From contig JAOWBW010000181.1 of assembly GCA_026119855.1 (NCBI GenBank), positions 496,001 to 560,000 on the forward strand: 64,000 nt of DNA, in the 5' to 3' direction. Positions within the stretch are counted from its first letter, which is position 1. The number at the start of each line of letters is the position of its first letter. Below, one piece after another: positions 58,701 through 64,000 of the stretch. The notes under the pieces are model-generated. The model had not been told where the DNA came from. It did no database searches and saw only the letters and a list, made by a program, of their open reading frames with translations. This stretch comes from Campanula takesimana (Eukaryota; Streptophyta; Magnoliopsida; Asterales; Campanulaceae). The position numbers and the translations under genes were made by a program.

Positions 58701-61700
58701 CGGTCCAGGGCCGAAATGGACACAACGTGAGAACAAATAGTGTTAGAGCTATTATTGTGTAAGTACAATTGTCTTGGTATACACTATACAGTCACCAGTT
58801 CAAAGCATCGCGCTACTGAATGGCTAGTATATCCGATAGTATTTTACTAGGGAAGGTTCAAAGCCATAAGCTACCTATCCCGATGCAATGATAGTTCGCC
58901 GGAACTTTGGACTAATCTGCATACATGCATTGATTGTCATTCATGTGGGGGATTGTTGGAAATGGGTTTTAGAAATGTGGTTTGACCACATTTTGACCGA
59001 TTTTCAAAGTGATTTCATTTTATGTAAATGAAAATAAGTTGCGAAATGAAAATCTACATTAAGTGTAGATTAGGAAAATGCATTTATTTACTCAAAACCA
59101 TTTCCGGGTGAATGAGAAATTAATGCTCAAAGTGTGCAACTTTGATGGGTTTATGAAGAGTTGGAAATGTGGAAAGCCATGTATCCCACATTGATTGGAA
59201 AATGAAAAAGATGAGAGTATTTAATATAGCTCATCTAAGAAGGTTCCAATCAAGTGTGGACTTGGGCTTCCAAGCTTAAGTGGTCCATTAGGCCAACCAT
59301 GCAAGCTAGTGGGTAAATGAGTTGATTTTGGGTTAGCCCAAAATTGACCCATAACCCGCGAAGGGCGGAATGGGCGGTTTAGGCGGTTTAGGGCACACTT
59401 TGCACGTACGCATCGGTCGTTGGGAGCTGTGGAGCTTAAATTTTTGGCAAAGATGGGCTCGGTGGTGGATCAACCCGTGGTCTTGGGTCGGTTGAAATTG
59501 GGATCGGGATAGGACTGGGCCAGGCGCTGGAGCGGCCCACCCGAGAAGGTTCTGGTTCGGAAAGGCAAGGGTCACACCGGTTCGGTTGTAACCGCCGGGC
59601 CGACCCGCGTCTATTCGAATGGGCGGGTCGGGAGACTTGGATCGACCCAGTCGATCTCAGCCTTTAAATCATATCTGATCCGACGGCCCAGAACCCACCA
59701 GACACCAAAATTATGCCTATTCCCAAAAAGCTCCTTGATTCTTCATATACTATATAAGGACCCCCCAGGATTGTCAATTCATAAATTCAGTCATCAAGCA
59801 TTCTATAGCAAGAATAGAGAGAGAGCATCTTGAAGCATAAAAATACCCTTCAAGTCCAGAAGTTCCAAAAATTCAGATTTGTTCGCCGAGGTCGTTAATT
59901 TGGAGTGCTCCTATTAACGACAGTTAAAGTCGTTGCATCTTACGAGAAGATTGCCAGTAACCGTTAGCACCTGTGCGGGGCAATTACTTCTTACGGAGAT
60001 TGTGTCCAACACAAGCCTCGACTATTTTCCGTCCCGATTGCATTTATTATTTTAGTCATTTTCAAGAAAACCGTTATTTTACATAACAGTATCCATCACC
60101 ATCATGATACCACCATTCGCCGGACTAGCTCGGCGCTGCTAACGGCATTTGTGGAACGGTTGTCTCCTGAGACTAACACGTTCCACATGCCGTGGGGGGA
60201 GATGACGATCACGATGCATGACGTCACTCATATTCTAGGTATATTGTTGTTATATACTTTTATCAATTTCATAAATTTTATCAATTTTATTAATTTTTTC
60301 ATTTTCAATTTATAGGTATCAGCTGTATAAGTATTCCTGTTAGGAAGGCGGATCCAGAGCCTGACCTAGACGAGATCCAGAGACACCTCATCGGCTGTCT
60401 GAGGGGCACGTCCTACACATTACATGACCTCCGGCTTGCCTTTCAGGCCCGTTCAGCCTTGACAGATGACCAGCGTGCTTCTACTTATATCATGTTCCTC
60501 TTGGGTTGCACGTTGTTCGTGGACAAGAGTCAGGATAAGATGCCTGCAGCCTATCTTTCACTGTGCATGGATCTTCCGAGAGTGGGGCGTCTCGCCTGGG
60601 GATCAGCTGCTTTGGCGTACTTGTACCGCGAGTTGGGGAAGGCGTCCAGATTCGGATGCGCTCAGATGGGTGGTTGTTCGACTCTGCTAGAGGTAATATT
60701 TAATATTTCTTTAATACTCCCTCTGTCCCAACATTTAATCTGATCATATTTTCTTAATGATCTGATTAAGCCCTTCGAAATAAAAAACATTTCTGGTTAT
60801 TAACAGCATTATGAGATTAAATGGCTTACCTGATCAACAAGAAGGGTCACATTTGAACCAGCTGCAAGTGCCACGACTCTAAACTTGTCTGGATTTTCTG
60901 CAACTATGTCAAGTGTCTGTAGAAGACAACCATAAATGTGAGAAATCATAAAGTACTTTATAAACCATTTGAATTCACCAAAATGCACAGGGAGAGTTTT
61001 CTCATCCCCCCACGGTCAAAGGGATTGTTAAATTAAGTGTTTGACCTGCGTTCCAATGGAGCCAGTTGATCCAACAATGGAAAGAGGTTTTGGACCATCC
61101 CAAGTATTTCGACTTGGCTCCACAACAGCAGTTGCAGGCCAAGCGGGAGGAGGAGACTGTGCGGAACATTGAGTTCCCTTTCCAAATGTCACCTTATAAT
61201 CCTTCCTCTTAAAAGAAAACCCACCTAAAATTACCAACTACTATTAGCAAATTAAACCTCCCCAATTCTGAAAAATAAAACAAATACTCCCTCCGTCCCA
61301 AAATGATCTTCGCGTTTGACTATTCAAACTTTTTAAGGATATGAACACTTGATTTGCTAGCCATGTTTTGTTTATGCACTTTTAAGTCTAAATTGTAGAA
61401 AGGTGAAGAATTTTTTGGGGACAACGAAAAATGGCAAATGAGAAAATCATTTTAGGACGGAGGGAGTATATACAAACACTCATAGCAATAACAAGTTAGC
61501 TCACAAACACACATATACATATATAAGTCCACTGAACAAGCTTGTCAACTGTTGGTGGTCAAACTACAATCCAAGTGAAACCCATTACTGAAGAATCAAA
61601 TTTAGCAGAAAACAAGAACATTTGAATTTACAACAACACAGCATATACACAGCCAAACACCTTATGCTCATAAATAACAAGAAATTGAGCAATCAGAAAT

Positions 61701-61862
61701 ACAAATCAATAGTAAATTAAGCAAATACAATCGTATTCAAAGATTGAGGAGAGAGAAAGGAAGAGGAACTTGAAGCTTGAGGAGAGGATTGTGGGGTTTG
61801 GAAGAATCCAAGAAGGGAGGAGTAGCTTTGATTTCTGCAGGAGAAAGAAAGTTCAAAGCCAT
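46786..61862 (-). CDS. DXR: 1-deoxy-D-xylulose 5-phosphate reductoisomerase, last exon frameshifted
   Basis: Twelve exons, from the start: 61770-61862, 61046-61207 (or to 61224), 60830-60916, 52830-52955, 52672-52734, 48871-49020, 48660-48727, 48248-48359, 48060-48164, 47313-47434, 47060-47206, 46786-46956. All later junctions are GT-AG with matching phases. Exon 1 (MALNFLSPAEIKA) is a plastid transit peptide. Exon 2 has PPPAWP and the NADPH-binding GSTGSIGTQ. Exon 6 has NKETLIAGGPFV and LPADSEHSAIFQ (metal site), and exon 8 NWNMGKKITVDSATLFNK. The enzyme converts DXP to MEP with NADPH, the committed step of plastid isoprenoid synthesis. Expected length is about 468-475 residues, as in plant DXR. 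Exon 12 starts in frame as ISYLDIFKV, but a lost base shifts it to a stop; the true tail (CEKHQAEL ... LTPALV) continues one frame over. Introns 3 (7.9 kb) and 5 (3.65 kb) are inflated by transposons. Either a pseudogene or an assembly error. Confidence 0.9.
46964..47004. repeat. C21 and A18 homopolymers in DXR intron 11
   Basis: The run of 21 C ends 7 bases before the exon 12 acceptor side and is followed by ACA and an 18-base A run. Such runs are prone to both slippage in vivo and sequencing error, and they lie next to the exon that carries the frameshift. Confidence 0.95.
47511..48033. mobile_element. Stowaway in DXR intron 9, carrying a nested Stowaway
   Basis: Outer ends CTCCCTCCATCCCCAAATAT and TTTAGGGAAGGAGGGAG with TA at 47509-47510 and 48034-48035. 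A second element (47707-47963) lies inside; without it the outer one is about 265 bp. Confidence 0.85.
47707..47963. mobile_element. Stowaway-type MITE, nested
   Basis: 257 bp, ends CTCCCTCCGTCTCACTATGT and the near complement, TA at 47705-47706 and 47964-47965. The arms are complementary for over 100 bp, giving a hairpin centred near 47835. Confidence 0.9.
49570..49653. repeat. three TGGGCGGTCGCCCA palindromes, left LTR of copia D
   Basis: 14-mers at 49569-49582, 49592-49605 and 49641-49654; the right LTR has them at 52060-52073 (one G-to-A change), 52083-52096 and 52132-52145. In element sense the core is CGACCG, the same as in copia B, with arms TGGG/CCCA instead of GGCA/TGCC. They lie upstream of a minus-strand TATA-like site (AATATAAGTA). 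Confidence 0.9.
49837..51713 (-). pseudogene. copia D gag-protease-partial integrase
   Basis: Starts at ATG 51713 (MGKDKQAVEKFDGSDYGFW), hits a stop after a one-base loss near 51651, and continues in the next frame to 50404. The UBN2-type gag is followed by the zinc knuckle CYNCKELGHYKRDC, the protease motif WVLDSGALFHSC and the pre-integrase LWHCRLGHMSEKGMQVL. After another break the integrase core starts (ELVHMDLWGP-like and FIDDSTRK around 50200-50300). After GGEYELGEFKEYG (near 50090) it jumps to an acidic linker and LRRSNRE, with no reverse transcriptase. Not functional. Confidence 0.85.
52366..52593. mobile_element. Stowaway-type MITE, nested
   Basis: 228 bp, ends TTCTCTCCGTCCCAAACTAA and the near complement TTAGTTTGGGACGGATGGAG, TA at 52364-52365 and 52594-52595. 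Close relative of 36932-37154. Confidence 0.88.
53822..54928 (+). repeat. 5' LTR of copia C
   Basis: 1107 bp. TATACTATATAAGGACC near 54584-54600 is the likely TATA region. GACCCGC and GCGGGTC (54445-54475) form an inverted repeat. The CGNCCG palindromes of the other elements are absent. Confidence 0.92.
54961..58440 (+). pseudogene. copia C gag-pol, gag deleted and frameshifted
   Basis: Starts ATG 54961 (MATENAT), shifts within about 25 bases, then reads gag (FKRWQQNMLYLLATLSLQKF). After NQNITERLNGLD the central gag and zinc knuckle are missing, and the frame passes directly to AMVFEANLAKLDVNPKEWWIDTGATRHIC (protease) up to 55688. Integrase follows in 55828-56439 (WHDRLGHVNF, CEICVEAK, HTDICD, IDDCTR, NGVAERKNRT), broken by an extra G in a G7 run at 56398-56404. 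56516-57691 holds RT (ARLVAKGFRQ, YVDDMLIMG), and a lost C near 57681 precedes RNase H (57694-58440: GYCDANWISD, SWKSSKQTCIARSTMESEF, HCDSQSAIGRAQ). Order and motifs match TNT 1-94-like elements. Not autonomous. Confidence 0.9.
58441..58953 (+). other. 3' non-coding region of copia C
   Basis: 513 bases between the RNase H stop and the 3' LTR with no frame, ending in the polypurine tract. Confidence 0.7.
58954..60088 (+). repeat. 3' LTR of copia C
   Basis: 1135 bp, about 95 percent or more identical to the left LTR by eye; carries a 28-bp insertion-like difference (AGAAATGTGG...GACCGAT) near its start. Confidence 0.92.
60714..60829. other. DXR intron 3 beginning with a truncated Stowaway end
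   Basis: TACTCCCTCTGTCCCAACATTTAATCTG at 60713 is a Stowaway left end. No matching right end occurs before DXR exon 3, so it is truncated. The PMD fragment also stops here. Confidence 0.5.
61287..61466. mobile_element. Stowaway-type MITE in DXR intron 1
   Basis: 180 bp, ends CTCCCTCCGTCCCAAAATGA and TCATTTTAGGACGGAGGGAG, TA at 61285-61286 and 61467-61468. Same subfamily as 23592-23772. Confidence 0.92.
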
Positions 61863-62441
61863 AGTCGCACAACCAATTCACCTCAATTGAAACAGAGAAT
61901 AATCGAATGGAAAGAATTTATTTTGAGAGAATAAAAATGGGGATTAAATTTGGGGTTAATTGCAATTTGGTTACCTGAGTTTTCTAAAATTCTGCAATCG
62001 GTTACTAAATATGTCAAAGTTGCGATTGAGTTCCTTAATTTGCTGAACCAGAGCAATCTGGTGTAAATTCCGTTAACTTGTTAAAATTCTAACAAATTCG
62101 TCACATGTGCCAAACACGTGACATTTTAGTGAGGGCAAAAATGTTTTTTCTTACATGGGTTTCAACAGCAAGGCCATCTTCATATCCATCTTCTTCTTCT
62201 TCTTCCTTATTCTTCTTCTTTGTCATACATTGAATCCAAATATTGAGAAGAATAATCCAGATTCGAAACCCTAGACCCAAAATTAGGAGCTGATTTCATA
62301 TTGGAACTATTTTTGTTGGAGTTCTTCCCCCTGCTTGGTGGAGTCACCAGACTTCGATCCCCAACTGGTTTGACCCCAATTCCACGACCCGGATTCAAAC
62401 CCGTTTGGTCAAAATTAGGGTTAGGGTTTGACCCCTCATCT
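61863..62441 (-). promoter_or_regulatory. DXR leader and upstream region, partly repeat-derived
   Basis: 61863-61935 is likely the DXR 5' untranslated region. From about 61950 the text TTAATTGCAATTTGGTTACC and the phrases around 61995-62050 resemble terminal regions of MULE-like elements. (TTC)n runs occur near 62180-62215. No TATA box can be fixed with confidence. Confidence 0.4.
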
Positions 62442-62603
62442 TTCGACCTCAAAATTGAAGGCCGGAAATCTGGGCCCACCAACCCAGAACTCGTGACCCT
62501 CTGCTCGGAGTTTCTCAACGGCGGCACCGATACCACCGGAACGGCGATCGAGTGGGCCATAGCTCGGTTCATCGAAAACCCATCTATCCAAATAAAGCTT
62601 TAC
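62442..62603 (+). pseudogene. cytochrome P450 I-helix fragment
   Basis: The plus frame reads FDLKIEGRK, then NPELVTLCSEFLNGGTDTTG and TAIEWAIARFIENPSIQIKLY. GGTDTT is the oxygen-binding (A/G)GX(D/E)T(T/S) motif of P450 helix I, and the surroundings are most like CYP89/CYP77-type plant P450s. After KLY the similarity ends abruptly in GC-rich text; no haem-binding Cys region or N-terminus is present. It is probably a captured exon piece within a repeat. It lies about 580 bp upstream of the DXR start, in the opposite direction. Confidence 0.8.
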
Positions 62604-63163
62604 GGAGTGGGAGAGAGAGAGAAGCGGACTTTGCAGGGGATGGTTCGAAGCGTGGGGTGGGGATCGGGTTGGGGCGGCACCGGAGTTGAGGGTGAAGGTC
62701 GGTGATGGAGGTGCGAGAAGAAGAAGAACCTGGGTGGGTTGTGTGTGTTTCTTTGCACATGGGAATGGGTATGTGGGAATGGTTAAGTAATAGCCAGGCA
62801 TCTAAAGTCCAGGAATGATGGTAATTAAATATTCCCATTCCTATGTTTGGCATGAGCTAATGTTAAATTTAAGGAATGGATATTAAATGACCATTCCCGT
62901 GTTTGTTTTACATATCTAATGAGTATATATATTTTTCTTTTAACACATTGTATATTTCTTTATCTTTTCACTTGCTTATATTTCTTCAAACCTAATTAAA
63001 AAAAAAATCATACAATTATATTTATAACATATAAAATCTAATCACTATATTACTCCCAAATCCAATAATAATCAAATTTATTTTAAACCAAACCAACTCA
63101 ATCAAACTACAAATAAAACATCCAGATTATCAAAATCCACAATAAGCCAAAAAAAAAAAAAAC

Positions 63164-63194
<31 letters not shown>

Positions 63195-63218
63195 AATAGC
63201 AGACCTTCATGAAGAAAT
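62604..63218. other. GC-rich patch, then possible Harbinger terminal region
   Basis: 62770-62910 holds several (G)GGAATGG / CCATTCC motifs in both directions, a subterminal pattern seen in PIF/Harbinger elements. The rest is AT-rich with a long A run (63151-63188). No complete terminal repeat pair within the window. Confidence 0.4.
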
Positions 63219-63680
63219 CTAGTTTGTTTTTTCAAGTAAATTCATAACCCATGGTTTCTTGAAATAACTTGGAAGAGAGAAAAAGTAGTCAACCTTATGA
63301 GAGTCAGCGACTATTATCTCTCCGGCTTTAATACGGTCCATGTCGGTTAAATCTGGAATATTTTGTATCTCATCAAAGACCTTCATCCTTCTTTCAGCAG
63401 CCTCAGCCTCAAACTGGAAGCAACTAGCAAGCTTTGCTATATTTTCGTTTGCACCTTCATACAAGTTTCCAAGCTTATTTGCTATTTCAGTTAAACCAGT
63501 TAACCAACTATCGCTCGCTCTCGCTCTTTTCCTTCGATGTTGATTAGAAGTTCCACCAGAAAATGGATTAGCTGCACTTGAAGATTGAGTTAAAGGGATA
63601 GAACCATCAATCTCATCTTGCCCATTTTCATTAGTTATGTCGTTAATATTGATAGTCTCCTGATGGATCGATTTTATCAT
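63219..63680 (-). pseudogene. PIF/Harbinger-associated Myb/SANT-like ORF, C-terminal part
   Basis: 153 residues from ATG 63680 with a Ser-rich N-terminus, a basic HRRKRARASDSW (possible nuclear signal) and IANKLGNLYEGANENIAKL. The C-terminus NIPDLTDMDRIKAGEIIVAD ... FSLPSYFKKPWVMNLL is the usual end of plant Myb/SANT-like (L10-interacting MYB-type) proteins encoded by Harbinger ORF1. These bind element ends and recruit the DDE transposase. The DNA-binding Myb domain itself is absent upstream (TAA six bases before the ATG), so this is a last exon or a truncated copy. No transposase is seen. Confidence 0.7.
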
Positions 63681-64000
63681 ATGTTATCTCTACATTTTCA
63701 TTCTCATTTTATTGACTTTTTGATGTAATTTAGAATAGTTTAATGTAATTTTGGTTTAATTGTGTTTGAGGAACTTTGTGAGATTATGTGTGTTTTGAGA
63801 CACTTTTTAGTGTAATGTGATGTATTACAAAGTCTTAAAGATTTAAAGGATTGAAGACCAAGAAGTGATCGAGTCAAAGTCGAAAGTCGGCAGTGGTCAA
63901 CCTAGTCAAAGAGGTGAAGAAAAGAAGAAAATATAAAGAAAGGCAGAAAAACGCACCAGGCGCCCGCTCGCCAAGTACCAGGCGCCCGCTCATGGTGAAG
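63681..64000. other. unknown repeat with CAGGCGCCCGCT motifs, cut by window edge
   Basis: 63957-63970 (CAGGCGCCCGCTCG) and 63979-63992 (CAGGCGCCCGCTCA) carry the same CGCCCG-core motif as the LTRs at 24979 and 37962. This suggests another LTR that continues beyond the window. Phrases such as AGTCAAAGTCGAAAGTCGGCAGTGGTC precede it. No coding frame. Confidence 0.5.

Larger units (their letters stand above)
53822..60088 (+). mobile_element. Ty1/copia element C (TNT1-like) in DXR intron 3
   Basis: 6267 bp, LTRs 53822-54928 and 58954-60088 (both TGTTGGAAATGGG...ACATAACA), perfect GTATC duplication (53817-53821, 60089-60093), polypurine tract ATGTGGGGGAT before the right LTR. The right LTR is 28 bp longer near its start. 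No recognisable tRNA-iMet primer site follows the left LTR. It is inserted antisense to DXR and exactly within a PMD exon. Confidence 0.95.
53408..60692 (+). pseudogene. plant mobile domain (PMD) protein fragment, antisense in DXR intron 3
   Basis: Exons: about 53408-53621, 53755-53821 joined across the retrotransposon to 60094-60238, and 60316-60692. Donors and acceptors are GT-AG and phases agree. Peptides include VVKFHTKQQHLDRFSRANL, LLTAFVERLSPETNTFHMPW, GEMTITMHDVTHILG and LDEIQRHLIG. ETNTFH...GEMTIT..DV..ILG is the signature of the PMD (aminotransferase-like, MAIN) family, found both in Mutator/gypsy-borne genes and in domesticated MAIN/MAIL silencing proteins. The N-terminus is unclear and the 3' part is missing: the exon ends at a good donor (CTAGAG|GTAATA) but no further exon follows before DXR exon 3. 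Copia C splits the middle exon. Probably a transposon-delivered fragment. Confidence 0.8.

Noticed and set aside
62207..62572. 121-residue minus frame antisense to the P450 piece
   Set aside because: Shadow of the P450 fragment and adjacent GC-rich DNA; the plus strand has the recognisable motif.

Overview
The window looks like nuclear DNA of a flowering plant, most likely a eudicot. Genes are AT-rich and interrupted by GT-AG introns. They include a plastid-targeted DXR, an SRO-type PARP-like protein and a plant-only DUF1645 protein, embedded in a dense population of plant transposons (Ty1/copia, a probable Ty3/gypsy solo LTR, Stowaway, hAT, Mutator-like and PIF/Harbinger). I cannot name the species.

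Layout. 1-2565 is the 5' part of a copia element on the minus strand. 4481-12985 is a near-complete copia element (TSD TCCCC) inserted in a 5'UTR-like stretch that itself may lie inside a Mutator-like element with divergent ends near 3826 and 14790. 15293-17340 carries a Stowaway and a hAT MITE. 17958-19762 is a five-exon SRO gene. 20495-22692 holds a long-TIR Mutator-like element and a second long inverted repeat. 24979-27047 is a gypsy-type solo LTR (TSD ATAAC). 30282-31199 is a single-exon DUF1645 gene. 31200-42346 is MITE country: nested Stowaways, three hAT elements and two solo LTRs, some of which break an older reading frame at 37910-40140. 43505-44894 keeps last-exon remnants of a polygalacturonase and a SWEET transporter.

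46786-61862 is one minus-strand gene, DXR (1-deoxy-D-xylulose 5-phosphate reductoisomerase, second step of the plastid MEP pathway), with twelve exons over 15 kb. Intron 5 holds a Stowaway that was itself hit by an internally deleted copia element and another Stowaway. Intron 3 holds an antisense plant-mobile-domain (PMD) gene fragment, one exon of which is split by a 6.3-kb copia element (TSD GTATC). The DXR last exon has a one-base frameshift and the exon 1/2 junction is odd. The right edge carries a P450 fragment, a Harbinger Myb/SANT-like ORF and the start of another repeat.

The strongest unexplained signal is a 14-bp near-palindrome, made of a 4-bp arm, the core CGNCCG and the complementary arm. 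It is repeated two to six times in the LTRs of several different elements. Arm sequences differ between families but stay mostly self-complementary.
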